The notes beneath the pieces were generated by a model. That model did not search any database. It saw only the letters and a list, made by a program, of their open reading frames with translations, and had not been told where the DNA came from. Both the position numbers and the translations under genes were made by a program. From Clostridiales bacterium (lineage in GTDB: Bacteria; Bacillota; Clostridia; Oscillospirales; Oscillospiraceae): DNA of 55,539 nucleotides. This document shows, one piece after another, positions 33,499-43,113 of the stretch. The DNA is taken from positions 1-55,539 of the forward strand of contig JAJPXL010000022.1 in assembly GCA_021205455.1 (NCBI GenBank). Reading direction: 5' to 3'. How positions within the stretch are numbered: the first letter of the stretch is position 1; each line of letters opens with the position of its first letter.

Positions 33499-33529
33499 GG
33501 AACCATCAAACCGACAGGAGGTTCCATCT

Positions 33530-35764
33530 ATGAAGAAAGCATTATCCCTGCTGCTGAGCCTTGCCCTGCTGCTGACCCTGAGCAGCTGCGGGGGCGCACA
33601 GGAGCCGTCCGGCTCCGGCAGCGCTGACGCCGAGGCGGACAGCGGCTCCGGCACGGTCACCAGCAGCGCATCGGCCACCACCCTCCGCTATGTGGAGAAG
33701 AATATCACCCCCACCCTGGAGGACGGCTCCGCCGCCAGCATTGAGAAGATTCAGGGCTGGGAGGACGGCAGCCTGGACGCCTTTGGCTACGAGGAGTGGT
33801 ACCACTCGGAGGACGGCGGCGACAGCTGGGAGACCCGGACTGTGCCGGAGGACTTCCTCACTATCCTGTGCGTGGACAGTGAAGATACGCTGTACGGCCT
33901 GGGCTGGGACGGGGAGAACAGTCAATATGTGATCTACCGGTACACAGCCGACGGCGAGACGGCGATGATGCCCCTGGACAGCGGCATCGAATCCTTCTCC
34001 TGCTGCGCCATTTATGACAACCGCATTGCATTTGTGTCGGACGACAATGACGACTTTACCTCCACCCTCTACGCGGTGGAGCTGGCCACAGGGGCCACCC
34101 TCTGGCAGCGGGACAGCGACAGCCCCTCCCCGACGTGCTTCTGCTATGACAGGGCCCTCTACCTCTGCGAGGACGTCTGCCCCCTCCTGGCCCTGGACCC
34201 GGAGACCGGCGAAGAGTTGGGGGAGTACGGCGAGGACTTCATGTGCAACACCGATCAGCCGCTGCTGGCGGAGAACGGGTACTATTTCTTCCTGGATGGG
34301 GACAACTGCAACCTCTGCCGGGGCATCTTCGACTCCGCGATTTATGAGGTGGTGCTGGAGGCCGCCGACTACCGCTACAGCCTGGAGTGCCTGAGGGGAT
34401 ATACCCCTATCTCCGGCTTCTTTATGGATGGGGACTACACCCTCTACCTGACCACCTACGAGGGCAGCCTGTACCGCTTCTCTGTGGACCGGGAAGCGGC
34501 GGTAGCGGACGGCACCTTCACCATCTGGACGCTGAACGAAACCGACACCCTCCGGGAGGCGGTGCTGACCTTCCAGGAGGCCCACCCGGAGCTGGACGTG
34601 GAGCTGAAGGTGCAGCTGGGAGACGACGGCGCTTCGGACAGCGCCGCCACCGTCAGCGACATCCTCTCCACCCTAAACACCCAGCTTCTGGCGGGGGATG
34701 GGCCGGACGTGCTGATTCTGGATGGCGTGAGCTACGAGAGCTACATTGACAAGGGGGTGCTGGAACCCCTGAACGACCTCTATCAGGAGAATGAATTCGT
34801 GGGCGGCACCGTCTCTGGCCTGCTGACGGAGGAGGGGGACTGCTACGTCATCCCCGCCCGGTTCTCCGTGCCGGTGATTCTGAGCGACCAGGACCTGCCC
34901 GCCACCATGGAGGAGCTGACCGAGCGGGTGCTGGCCGGCGGCGGGTCGGCAGAGCAAGTGGCGGAGGACGACCTGGGCTGGGAGGACAACGCCTATCTCC
35001 ATCCATCCGGTGAGTTCTATTCTATCTGGCTGGCGGCCAGCGGCGGCTCTCTGATGACGGAGGACGGGGTGGACACTTCGGCACTGACCGTCTGGCTGGA
35101 CGATTTGAAGCAAATCAGCGACCACTACAACCTGGCGGACGGATACGCCCTGGCCGGGGAAACCTCCGGCAGCGCTTACGAGGGCTTTGGCTACGGCAAC
35201 CGGAACGAGTATTTTCCCTCTGACGGCCAGTGGGGCGATGGCTCCACAGGCGTCATGGTGATGTACGATGTGCAGTCCCTGCTGGGGGAGATGGTGGCCC
35301 GGTGCAGTGAGTATGATGAGACTGTCGGGGAGGACGTGATCTCCCCGGAGGCGGCAAACTTCCGAATTGCCCGCTTCCCCGGCCTGACGGAGGGGGCCTA
35401 CACCCCGGAGATCCTGATGGCGGTCAGCGCAGGCAGCGGCCAGACCGACCTGGCGAAGGAGTTCATTGAGACCGCCCTCTCCGACGACGTCCAGCGCTAC
35501 ACCTACGGCGACGGCCTGCCCGTCACCCAGGCGGGGATGGACGCCCAGCTGGACTACTTTGCCGACTACGCCGGGCAGTGCGGCTGGGACATCTCGGCTC
35601 TGGAGACGATTTTCAACAGCTGCGCCACCCCGGTGACGCTGGAGTTGGAGGTGCAGGATGTCCTGTATGATGCGGCGAACCGGCTCTGCCTGGGGGAACT
35701 TGATTTGGACAGCGCGGTGGCCCAGGTGGAATCCGACCTGGCGCTGAAGCTGGCGGAGCAGTAG
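33530..35764 (+). CDS. Large solute-binding lipoprotein with N-terminal propeller-like domain (copy 2)
   Basis: 744-residue surface lipoprotein; lipobox LSSC with Cys20. Layout equals copy 1: an Asp-box ('HSEDGGDSWETR'), PQQ-like 'LYAVELATGATLWQ', then a MalE-type binding protein ('FTIWTLNETDTLREAVLTFQ', 'GDGPDVLILDGVSYE'). ATG 33530 with GGAGG upstream. It is monocistronic, next to the two-component system and away from the permeases, so it could be an alternative binding protein or a co-sensor for the kinase. Confidence 0.85.
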   Translation: MKKALSLLLSLALLLTLSSCGGAQEPSGSGSADAEADSGSGTVTSSASATTLRYVEKNITPTLEDGSAASIEKIQGWEDGSLDAFGYEEWYHSEDGGDSWETRTVPEDFLTILCVDSEDTLYGLGWDGENSQYVIYRYTADGETAMMPLDSGIESFSCCAIYDNRIAFVSDDNDDFTSTLYAVELATGATLWQRDSDSPSPTCFCYDRALYLCEDVCPLLALDPETGEELGEYGEDFMCNTDQPLLAENGYYFFLDGDNCNLCRGIFDSAIYEVVLEAADYRYSLECLRGYTPISGFFMDGDYTLYLTTYEGSLYRFSVDREAAVADGTFTIWTLNETDTLREAVLTFQEAHPELDVELKVQLGDDGASDSAATVSDILSTLNTQLLAGDGPDVLILDGVSYESYIDKGVLEPLNDLYQENEFVGGTVSGLLTEEGDCYVIPARFSVPVILSDQDLPATMEELTERVLAGGGSAEQVAEDDLGWEDNAYLHPSGEFYSIWLAASGGSLMTEDGVDTSALTVWLDDLKQISDHYNLADGYALAGETSGSAYEGFGYGNRNEYFPSDGQWGDGSTGVMVMYDVQSLLGEMVARCSEYDETVGEDVISPEAANFRIARFPGLTEGAYTPEILMAVSAGSGQTDLAKEFIETALSDDVQRYTYGDGLPVTQAGMDAQLDYFADYAGQCGWDISALETIFNSCATPVTLELEVQDVLYDAANRLCLGELDLDSAVAQVESDLALKLAEQ

Positions 35765-35771
35765 ACGAAGC

Positions 35772-35821
35772 GAAGCCTCCGGCTCGCCCTGAGAAAGGCG
35801 GGCCGGAGGCTTCTGGTTTTT
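35772..35821 (+). terminator. Terminator after the second solute-binding protein
   Basis: 12-bp perfect outer arms GAAGCCTCCGGC (35772-35783) with GCCGGAGGCTTC (35802-35813), then a T-rich tail GGTTTTTC. Confidence 0.85.
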
Positions 35822-35910
35822 CTGTTGGGTGAGGTTACAGGGGTTCCATCCTTAGGCAAGGTTTGTGGAAGGAAATTGTGTTTGCCCGCCCGGCGGGGTT
35901 GCTTTCCTTC

Positions 35911-36063
35911 GATATGGTTATTTAAAGGAAATACCGCGTTTGCCCTCCCGGCGGCCCCATTTCTCGTCCCGCCCCTGAAAGGGGAGGTGCCTCCGAAGGA
36001 GGCGGAGGGGTGGGTTTCTTAGATATGGTTCTTTAAATGGAATACCATGTTTGCCCTTGCCAG
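35911..36063. repeat. Short direct repeats in the 35822-36511 gap
   Basis: Two related units start GATATGGTT at 35911 and 36022 and run about 39 bp each (…TTTAAA-GGAATACC-TTTGCCC). The interval 35822-36240 also has GC-rich hairpins, for example CTTAAGGGGGAGC with GCTCCCCCTTAAG. No coding region with family similarity or good RBS is seen. Confidence 0.5.
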
Positions 36064-36240
36064 GGCATGGCTTACTTTTCTCGCTCCGCCGAGAAAAGTA
36101 ACAAAAGAGGGCGGCTTAAGGGGGAGCTTCGGGGCCTCGCTCCCCCTTAAGAATCCCCCTCCTATCCCGCTGGGCTTCGCGCTGTCCAGTCCACAAGTGG
36201 TCTATCCCGTCAGAGACGATGTAACTTCTAACTGGTGAGA

Positions 36241-36393
36241 CTGCCGCCCATGGCGGCTGGATACGATTGCCGCCCACGTCCCTCGCCTTACGGCGGGACG
36301 GGCGGCAATTTTGTTATCGTTTGATTGTGGACCTCTGACTGTACGGCTACGTTATAGCGCCTCCCCTGAAAGGGTAGGGAGCGCAGCAGAGAG
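36241..36393 (+). repeat. Dispersed intergenic repeat, element A
   Basis: Begins TGCCGCCCATGGCGGC, continues with a long hairpin (CCGCCCACGTCCC with GGGACGGGCGG), then TTTTGTTATC and GACTGTACGGCTACG, and ends in CTCCCCTGAAAGG. Related copies are at 48354-48561 (mostly inverted) and 55330-55539 (inverted). Confidence 0.7.
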
Positions 36394-36511
36394 GTGGGTT
36401 CCCTTGCCCCCAACCGTGCCAAAGGGCAGGAAGCTGGCTGCACCAGCGTCCTGCCCTTTCCATGTTTCAGTTATCCCATTTGCCATGCAGCAGCCGGCGC
36501 AAATGCCGGAT

Positions 36512-38683
36512 TCATACTATTGCGCACTGATACAAATAGCTGCCCGCGCTCACGGTATGCCGGCTGCCGTCCGGCAAGATCACTTCCGTTTCAGCGGGAG
36601 TCGTGATTGAGATGGCGGCGCTGCCTTCCGCCGCCTGCCATGCCACGGAGATGAGCCCCTGGCGGGAGCGATAGCTGCCCTCCACTCTGCCCAGACGCCG
36701 GTCAACGAAGGGGCGAATCCGCACCTTCCGGAATCCGGGCAGGGCGGGCTGAATGCCGAGGATATACCGATAGTAGAACTCGCCCACGCTCCCAAAGGCG
36801 TAATGGTTGAATGAAACCATGTTGTCGTCAGACATCTTGCTCTCGTTGACGGTGCCGTCCGGGCGCAGGGCGTCCCAGCGCTCCCAGGTGGTCGTCGCGC
36901 CGCGTATGACTTGGTACATCCAGCCGGGGCACTCCTCCTGGAGCAGCAGGTCAAAGGCCAGCTTCGTCTCGCCGCCCTCCGCCAGCAGGGGCAGGATGTG
37001 CTGGGTAGCAAAGAATCCGGTCTGCATCCCCTCCGTGCGGACCGAGGCCACCAGGTTGGCAAAGACCCTGTCCCGCAGCGCGCCGTCCGGCAACACATGG
37101 GCCAGCGCCATGACATAGGCCCCCTGATAGTCGTCCGTCATGTGGCCGTCCTCCGTCACAAAGGTGCGCAGGTACGCCGCCCTGGTCTTCTCCAGCTGTG
37201 CGCCCCAGCGCCGGGCGTCCTCATGGCGGCCCAGCTTCTCCGCCAGGGCGGAGGCCATCTTCAGGTCATGCACCACAAAGGCGTTGGACACCGGCCCATT
37301 GTGCATTGCCATGAACCTGACATCCTTCCCCAGCGCCAGCCAGTCCCCCAGATTGGCTCCCAGCCAGAGGTTCGCCTGCTCCATGTGCCGCATCTCGCAC
37401 TCCACAAACAGCCGGATGCTCTCATACTGGTCGGTCAGGAAGTTTTCCTCCCCATACTGCCAGTAGAGCTGCTCCGGCAGCAGGGTCACGGCGTTGCCCC
37501 AGCCCAGCATATTCATAAAGCCGATTCCTGTCGGCCCCGTGGCCGGGACCACCGGAGGGACATAGCCCTCGCTGTTGTCCATCTGGGTGTAGCGGATGTC
37601 CTTCAGGAACTTGCGCCAGAAGGCGGACGTGTCGAAGTTGTAAGCGCCGGTACGGGCAAACACATGGCCGTCGCCGGGGTAGCCCATCCGCTCGTCCCGC
37701 TGGGGGCAGTCGGTGGGAACGTCGATATAGTTGGACTTCTGCCCCCAAACCTGGTTTTCATACAGCTTCTGCACCAGAGGATTTTCGCAGGAGAACGCGC
37801 CTGTGCGTTCCATATCGCTGTAAACGGCGTGGGCGGTGACCAGGCCGGGGACATAGGCCGCGCCGGTCAGCTCCACATACCGGAAGCCCATATAGGTAAA
37901 CCTCGGCGTGTAGGGCCGTGTGTCCCCGCCTTTGTAATAGACCAGCTCCTGCTTCGCCCTGCGCAGGTTGGCGGTGTACAGGCTGCCGTCCGGGTTTAAC
38001 AGCTCCCCGTGGCGCAGCCGGAGGCAGTCCCCCTCCAGCTTGCCGGGGTCGATGGTGAGCACGCCTGCGAAATTCTGGCCAAAGTCCAGGATGGTGCTGT
38101 CCCCGTTGACCATGACCTGCCGCACCGGCAGCTCCTCCCGCAGCCGCACCCCACAGGGCTGCTCCTCCAGCACCTCCGGCACCGCGCCATCAAAGGGCGC
38201 CGGCCTGCGCGCCGAGGGGGTCAGCGCCTCTGCGTGGTAGATTTCGCCGTCATAGAGTCCGGCGTATTCATAGGGGCTCTCCAGCTCCTCCACCCCCTGA
38301 CGGGAGGTGAGGCGAACCCCTGCGCCCTCCAGGGTCCAGGCCACGGCAGGCGTTTCCCCGTAAATCTGCACCTGATTCTCGTAGGTGTACCGCCCGCAGT
38401 ACCACCCCTGGCCCAGGAACACCACCAGCTCGTTCTCCCCGGCGGACAGCGCCACCTCGTAGCGCTGCACCTGGAGGTCGCGGGGATAGTAGGTGTAGCC
38501 CGGCGCGAGAAAGCGGTCCCCCACCTTTTGGCCGTTCAGGTTTGCCTCATACACGCCGAGGGCGGTGATGGTGAGGGTGGCCGTCTCCGCCTCCTGCACC
38601 GTGATTTTCTGACGGAACACGTCCACCCGCCCCTCCCGGAAGGGCTGCGGGGACGTGATAAAGCATTCTCTCAGGGATTCCAT
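36512..38683 (-). CDS. Alpha-L-rhamnosidase, GH78
   Basis: 723-residue GH78 enzyme that removes terminal alpha-L-rhamnose, for example from plant glycosides or rhamnose-containing polysaccharide. The N-terminal beta domains carry 'LGVYEANLNGQKVGDRFLAP' and the (alpha/alpha)6 catalytic domain the diagnostic 'DVPTDCPQRDERMGYPGDGH' at about residues 322-341. A C-terminal beta domain closes the protein. No signal peptide, so it acts inside the cell on imported substrate. Its 5' end overlaps the sugar isomerase-like gene by 137 bp, which is unusual. Confidence 0.93.
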   Translation of the reverse strand: MESLRECFITSPQPFREGRVDVFRQKITVQEAETATLTITALGVYEANLNGQKVGDRFLAPGYTYYPRDLQVQRYEVALSAGENELVVFLGQGWYCGRYTYENQVQIYGETPAVAWTLEGAGVRLTSRQGVEELESPYEYAGLYDGEIYHAEALTPSARRPAPFDGAVPEVLEEQPCGVRLREELPVRQVMVNGDSTILDFGQNFAGVLTIDPGKLEGDCLRLRHGELLNPDGSLYTANLRRAKQELVYYKGGDTRPYTPRFTYMGFRYVELTGAAYVPGLVTAHAVYSDMERTGAFSCENPLVQKLYENQVWGQKSNYIDVPTDCPQRDERMGYPGDGHVFARTGAYNFDTSAFWRKFLKDIRYTQMDNSEGYVPPVVPATGPTGIGFMNMLGWGNAVTLLPEQLYWQYGEENFLTDQYESIRLFVECEMRHMEQANLWLGANLGDWLALGKDVRFMAMHNGPVSNAFVVHDLKMASALAEKLGRHEDARRWGAQLEKTRAAYLRTFVTEDGHMTDDYQGAYVMALAHVLPDGALRDRVFANLVASVRTEGMQTGFFATQHILPLLAEGGETKLAFDLLLQEECPGWMYQVIRGATTTWERWDALRPDGTVNESKMSDDNMVSFNHYAFGSVGEFYYRYILGIQPALPGFRKVRIRPFVDRRLGRVEGSYRSRQGLISVAWQAAEGSAAISITTPAETEVILPDGSRHTVSAGSYLYQCAIV

Positions 38684-39518
38684 ATAGGTAACGATTCAAA
38701 AACTCCGCGCTCTGCTGGAAGCTCCTGACGGGGCTGCCGTCCACCCAGTTCCTGTGGCTCTCCAGGATGACGGCGTCCACATGGGGGAGCGCCGCCTTCA
38801 TTAGGCTGTCCAGGTCCAGCGTCCCTGCCCCCAGCTCCATGCTGTCCATTTTCAGGATGGGGGTCATGGGCGTCCCTCTGATCCGGCAGCCCCGGTCGTT
38901 GATGTGATAGAGCTTCAGCCGGTCCCCCAGCGCGCCCATCAGCGCCAGGGCGTCCACGCCGGCGTCAATGGCCCAATAGCTGTCGAACTCAAAGCCGATG
39001 TCGGTCTCCTCCACCAGAATCTGATAGGCCGTCCTGCCCGGCTCCGGCTTCGTAAACTCGATGTTGTGATTGTGGTACAGCAATTCCAAGCCGCAGGCGC
39101 GCAGCGCCTCATTTGCCCGGTTTAGCCGCCGCGCCAGCGCGTGCACCTGGGCGGCGTCGCCGTAGTCGAAGCGGTACATCCCCGTAAGGGTCACATATCT
39201 TGCCCCGTAGGAGGCCGCCTCCTCCGCCACCGCCTGGGGGTCCTCCTCAATCGCGTTCAGGTACTGGTGGAGGCTGGGCACCTGCAGGCCGGACGCCCGA
39301 ATCAGCCCGGGCCAATCCAGCCTGCCGCCGCGGCCCGTGGGCATGCCCGCCGCCCGCGTCAGTGCCCTGACCAGAAACGGCGTCGGGTGAATCATGAAGG
39401 AGCAAAGCTCGATTCCCTGATACCCGGCCGCCTTCATGGCGGTCATAGTTTCCAGCGCCTGCCTTTCGCTGCTCAGCACGGTTCCCAACTGGAACTGCTG
39501 CACCGCTTTGATGGGCAT
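38547..39518 (-). CDS. Sugar phosphate isomerase/epimerase-like TIM barrel protein
   Basis: 323 codons. Residues 1 to about 278 are a xylose isomerase-like TIM barrel ('GYQGIELCSFM', 'YHNHNIEF', 'DSYWAIDAGVDALALMGALG', 'VILESHRNW'), as in sugar isomerases and epimerases. The last 45 codons lie on top of the start of the rhamnosidase gene in another frame and are Gly/His/Pro/Arg-rich without family similarity, so the original stop was probably lost or shifted near 38683. RBS AAGGAGGG seven bases from ATG 39518. Middle gene of the GH2-isomerase-GH78 operon. Confidence 0.8.
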   Translation of the reverse strand: MPIKAVQQFQLGTVLSSERQALETMTAMKAAGYQGIELCSFMIHPTPFLVRALTRAAGMPTGRGGRLDWPGLIRASGLQVPSLHQYLNAIEEDPQAVAEEAASYGARYVTLTGMYRFDYGDAAQVHALARRLNRANEALRACGLELLYHNHNIEFTKPEPGRTAYQILVEETDIGFEFDSYWAIDAGVDALALMGALGDRLKLYHINDRGCRIRGTPMTPILKMDSMELGAGTLDLDSLMKAALPHVDAVILESHRNWVDGSPVRSFQQSAEFLNRYLYGIPERMLYHVPAALPGGAGGRVPSENHGAGGGDGHPHHHRPRRV

Positions 39519-39543
39519 TGCATTTCCCTCCTTGCTATCCTGC

Positions 39544-41763
39544 TTATTCCTCCGGCTGTTCCGGCTTTGGAATGGTTTGCAGCACCCGGTTGAGCTGCTG
39601 CACCTGCGCCTCCTCCGCGCCGCCCTGTTTGAGCAAACTGAGCAGCGTCATCCGGCCCATCATCCGCAGCAGGCCGGGGTTATCCTTCACAGCGTCCGCC
39701 ACATCGCCCCGGCTGGAAGCGCCCTGGTTCATCATCCGGTCGACAATTTCTCCGGCGCGGGAATCGGATTGCAACACAGAGAGCTTGTCCTCCACGGAGA
39801 AGCACGCAGGATTGGTTTCCCCTGCATCAAACCAGTTTGTCACGCTCTGACGGCCAGGCAGGGTGTAATCCAGGTTGGGGGCGTCCACATGGCGCACAAG
39901 GATGACGCTGGTGCAGTCCCCCGCTCTGGCCTCGATGGTGTGGCTGCCGGAGATGGGGACGGCAAATTTGAAGATGTGGCTGCCCTCCAGCGTGGCGAAC
40001 TGCTTTCCGTCCACCAGCAGCTCCACAGCGTTCTGGTTGGAATAGGCGACAACCTCGGTCACATCCTCCGTCCGGTCCACATACCGGCTGCCGCACAGGT
40101 GGACGAACGGTTCACGTTTGTTCCAATAGGCTTTGTAGAGGTAGAAGGCGTCCTTTTTGGTCTTTCGGTCAAAGGTGACCAGGCCCTTCTGATTTTCGCC
40201 ATGCTTGCCGCCTTCGTCCCGGCCATCGGCGGCGAAGTCGAACAGGTTCCACACATGGGTGGCCCACAGCCAGGGGCGTTTTTCCATCATCTGCAACAGA
40301 TGCTCGTGGTAGACGCACTGGAAACCCTCGGTGTAGTCTCCCTGCTCCGGGTGGGCGCTCTGGTAGGCCGGGTTGGCGTCCGCGCCGTACTCGGAGAGGC
40401 CGATAACACGGTCGGGATAGTTTGCGTGATACCTCAGCAAAGAACGCGTCGTTCTGCTCCAGGTCGCCCAGGTACCAGCCGAAATAGAGGTTGTAGCTGT
40501 TGATGTCGGGAATCTCCAGAATGGGAGAGTCCGTCTCCAGCATGAACACGTCGGCCATGGCGGTGGGCGGGTCTTGTCCAGGCTGTGGCACAGGTCGTTG
40601 AGCGCCCTGTGGTTCTCCAGAAACGCTTCATTGACGGCGCTGGCGGCGGTGATTTCATTGGAGAGGCCCCAGCAGACGATGGAGGGGTGGTTATAGCACT
40701 GGGTCACCAGCTCCCGCATCTGGCTGAGCGTGTTCTCCCGCCCGTTCTCCATATGCATGGTGATGAACGGAATCTCCGCCCAGGCCACGATGCCGTTTTC
40801 GTCGCACAGGTCATAGAACGCCTGGGCGTGCTGGTAGTGGGCAAGGCGCACCGTGTTGGCCCCGATCTCCTGTAGGATTTCCATGTCCTCCCGGTGCATC
40901 TCATAGGTCAGTGCATTGCCTGCGCCCCTTCGATCCTGATGGCGGCTGACGCCCCGGAGGGGATAGGGGCGCCCGTTGAGCAGGAAGCCCCGCTGCGGGT
41001 CTACTGCAAAGCGGCGGCAGCCGAAGCGGGCGGACACCGCGTCTCCGCTGTCCAGCGCCGCCGTGGCGGTATAAAGATAGGGGTCGGCTGTGCCGTCCCA
41101 CAGGCGGACGGGGCATAGCGTGAATCGGGCTGTGGCTGCGCCGCCCTGCACCACCGCAGACTGCCGCATCCCCGCCACAGTGAAGGAAACGGTGCGGCCC
41201 TCCCCGCATTCGACCTGGGCCTCCACCGTTACGGCTGCGGACTTCAAATCCGGAGCCACCTCCGGCGTGACCCGAAGGCCCGGCACGCCGCCAGTGAGGG
41301 CGAAGTGGGCGGCGGGGACGGTCAGCAGGGAGACATCCCGGTACAGCCCGCCGTAAAAGGTGAAATCCGCCTTTTGCGGGTAGACCCGGTCGTTGTCACT
41401 GTTGTCCACCGCCACCGCCAGGGTGTCCGCCCCCTGTAAGAAGGGGGTCAGCTCCACCCGAAAGGTGGAATAGCCGCCCTCGTGGTGGGCCAGATGACGG
41501 CCGTTGAGGTAGACGTCGGCGGTCATGGCCGCCCCGTCAACTTGCAGCCAGACCTGTTCCTCCCCCGCCGGGGCGGGGACGGACAGCGGCCGGACATACC
41601 AGCAGCGGCCCCGGTAGTAGTCGTTGCCGCCGTCCTGGCCGTCCTCGGCGTTCCAGGTGTGGGGCAGCGTGACAGGTGCGCCCGTCGCCTGAGCCGCCGC
41701 CTCCGGGCTGTCGGCGGACCTGACAAAGCGCCAGTTGTCGTTGAGCAGTTGGATGGTTCGCAT
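39544..41763 (-). CDS. GH2 beta-galactosidase-like enzyme with two compensating frameshifts
   Basis: 739-codon GH2 enzyme: N-terminal sugar-binding jelly roll, Ig-like domain, TIM barrel with acid/base E370 ('WGLSNEI') and nucleophile E458 ('LSEYGAD'), and C-terminal Ig-like domains. Between codons ~400 and ~444 the open frame reads nonsense (Pro/Thr/Trp-rich) while the next frame reads the proper family sequence ('AMADVFMLETDSPILEIPD', 'NSYNLYFGWYLGDLEQNDAF'). One base is missing near 40565 (a CCC run on minus) and one extra is present near 40432 (GAGG). These are either assembly errors or real mutations that would wreck the region between the two catalytic residues. RBS AAGGAGGT; first gene of its operon. 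Confidence 0.85.
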   Translation of the reverse strand: MRTIQLLNDNWRFVRSADSPEAAAQATGAPVTLPHTWNAEDGQDGGNDYYRGRCWYVRPLSVPAPAGEEQVWLQVDGAAMTADVYLNGRHLAHHEGGYSTFRVELTPFLQGADTLAVAVDNSDNDRVYPQKADFTFYGGLYRDVSLLTVPAAHFALTGGVPGLRVTPEVAPDLKSAAVTVEAQVECGEGRTVSFTVAGMRQSAVVQGGAATARFTLCPVRLWDGTADPYLYTATAALDSGDAVSARFGCRRFAVDPQRGFLLNGRPYPLRGVSRHQDRRGAGNALTYEMHREDMEILQEIGANTVRLAHYQHAQAFYDLCDENGIVAWAEIPFITMHMENGRENTLSQMRELVTQCYNHPSIVCWGLSNEITAASAVNEAFLENHRALNDLCHSLDKTRPPPWPTCSCWRRTLPFWRFPTSTATTSISAGTWATWSRTTRSLLRYHANYPDRVIGLSEYGADANPAYQSAHPEQGDYTEGFQCVYHEHLLQMMEKRPWLWATHVWNLFDFAADGRDEGGKHGENQKGLVTFDRKTKKDAFYLYKAYWNKREPFVHLCGSRYVDRTEDVTEVVAYSNQNAVELLVDGKQFATLEGSHIFKFAVPISGSHTIEARAGDCTSVILVRHVDAPNLDYTLPGRQSVTNWFDAGETNPACFSVEDKLSVLQSDSRAGEIVDRMMNQGASSRGDVADAVKDNPGLLRMMGRMTLLSLLKQGGAEEAQVQQLNRVLQTIPKPEQPEE

Positions 41764-41840
41764 AAAAGACCTCCTTCAAATGGAAAAGCGGCGGCGCTGC
41801 GGCCCGCTGCCGGGCGCGGGGCGGTGGGCAAAATCTCTGA

Positions 41841-41869
41841 TTGCAAAATCGCCGGTTTGTCGTTACAAT
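41841..41869 (+). promoter_or_regulatory. Promoter of the AraC-type regulator
   Basis: TTGCAA (41841-41846) and TACAAT (41864-41869) are 17 bp apart; the ATG follows 23 bases later. It is divergent from the GH2 operon. Confidence 0.65.
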
Positions 41870-41892
41870 AGGGTCAGAAAGGATGTGTTCTC

Positions 41893-43107
41893 ATGGAGAT
41901 AGAGCAGAATCTGATGCTCTTGCAGGAGCTGATCCGCTGCGGCAGCGACATATACGCCTGGGTCTATGACGGGGAGGGCAATCTGCTGCGCTCCAACTGC
42001 CCGGACGAGGCGCTGTTCGCCACCGCCTTCTCCGCATTGGGGGAAAAGGCGCGGATGCTGGAGCACAGCCGGGCATCGGAAACGCCCCTGATTCTGGGCA
42101 ACGCCATCGGGATGAACTGGGGCGTCGCCTATCGCTGGGAGGCGGAAACGCTGGCGGGCTGTTATGTGATTGGCCCGGTCTTTTACTACGACGTCTCCAT
42201 GCGGGAGGTGGAGCAGGGCCTCCAGAGCTTCCCCAATCTGGATGTCAGCGTCGCCTGGACCGCTCAATTCATCTCCGCCCTGGGCCGGGTTCCGCTGGCC
42301 CAAAGCACCATCCTTTCCCGCTGCACGCTGATGATGCACTACTGCCTCACCGGCCAGCGGCTGGATGCCAGCGATTTGGCCATGCAGAGCGCCGCCTCCC
42401 CTCAGACGGAGCAGCGTCGGCACCGGGACCGGCACAAAATCTGGCTGGCCGAACAGGCCATGCTGCAAATGGTGCGCAATGGCGACCTCAACTATAAGGA
42501 GGCGCTGAATGCCTCCATCCTGAGCTCCTCCGGCGTCCCCGTGCGGGGGAAGGACCCTCTGCGCCAGGCCAAGACCTCCGGCATTGTGTTTACCTCCATC
42601 GTCTGTCGGGCCGCCATCGAGGGCGGGCTCTCCCCGGAGGAGGCATACACCCTGGGGGACGCCTATATCCAGAGCATCGAGGCGGCGGAGCGGTATGATG
42701 AGCTTTCCGGCATCGTCATGACCATGTACGATGACTTTGTGCGCCGGGTTCACCGGAAACGCACCAATCCGAAATATTCCGCACAAGTGCAGCAGTGCCG
42801 TGATTATATCGAAATGCACTTGGGGGAAAAGATTCGCGCCGCAGACCTGGCGGAACTGGTGGGCTATACGGAGTACTACCTGACCCACAAGTTCAAACAG
42901 GAGACCGGCTGCTCGGTGAACCAGTACACCAAATACGCCAAAATCGAACGCGCCAAGGTGCTGCTCCGCACCTCAGAACTCAGCGTGCAGGAGATTGCCG
43001 ACCGACTGGGGCTTGGCAGCCGGAGCTATTTCAGCCGGGTGTTTGCCGAGGTGACCGGCTACACGCCGGTGGAGTTCCGCGCCGGGAAGGGGACCGGTGG
43101 GGAATGA
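41893..43107 (+). CDS. AraC-family transcription regulator
   Basis: 404-residue regulator. The C-terminal ~100 residues hold the two helix-turn-helix units: 'KIRAADLAELVGYTEYYLTH' and 'LSVQEIADRLGLGSRSYFSR', ending in the usual 'GYTPVEFRA'. The N-terminal ~280 residues are a sensor of PocR-like appearance ('GSDIYAWVYDGEGNLLRSN'), likely binding a small ligand. Placed between the GH2-GH78 operon and the GPH transporter, it is the probable local activator. RBS AAAGGATG. Confidence 0.88.
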   Translation: MEIEQNLMLLQELIRCGSDIYAWVYDGEGNLLRSNCPDEALFATAFSALGEKARMLEHSRASETPLILGNAIGMNWGVAYRWEAETLAGCYVIGPVFYYDVSMREVEQGLQSFPNLDVSVAWTAQFISALGRVPLAQSTILSRCTLMMHYCLTGQRLDASDLAMQSAASPQTEQRRHRDRHKIWLAEQAMLQMVRNGDLNYKEALNASILSSSGVPVRGKDPLRQAKTSGIVFTSIVCRAAIEGGLSPEEAYTLGDAYIQSIEAAERYDELSGIVMTMYDDFVRRVHRKRTNPKYSAQVQQCRDYIEMHLGEKIRAADLAELVGYTEYYLTHKFKQETGCSVNQYTKYAKIERAKVLLRTSELSVQEIADRLGLGSRSYFSRVFAEVTGYTPVEFRAGKGTGGE

Positions 43108-43113
43108 GGCGGC

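Noticed and set aside
36241-36393. Degenerate CRISPR or transposase remnant
   Set aside because: The palindromes resemble neither the CRISPR repeat nor an IS terminal repeat with an adjacent transposase; a REP-like element is the better reading.
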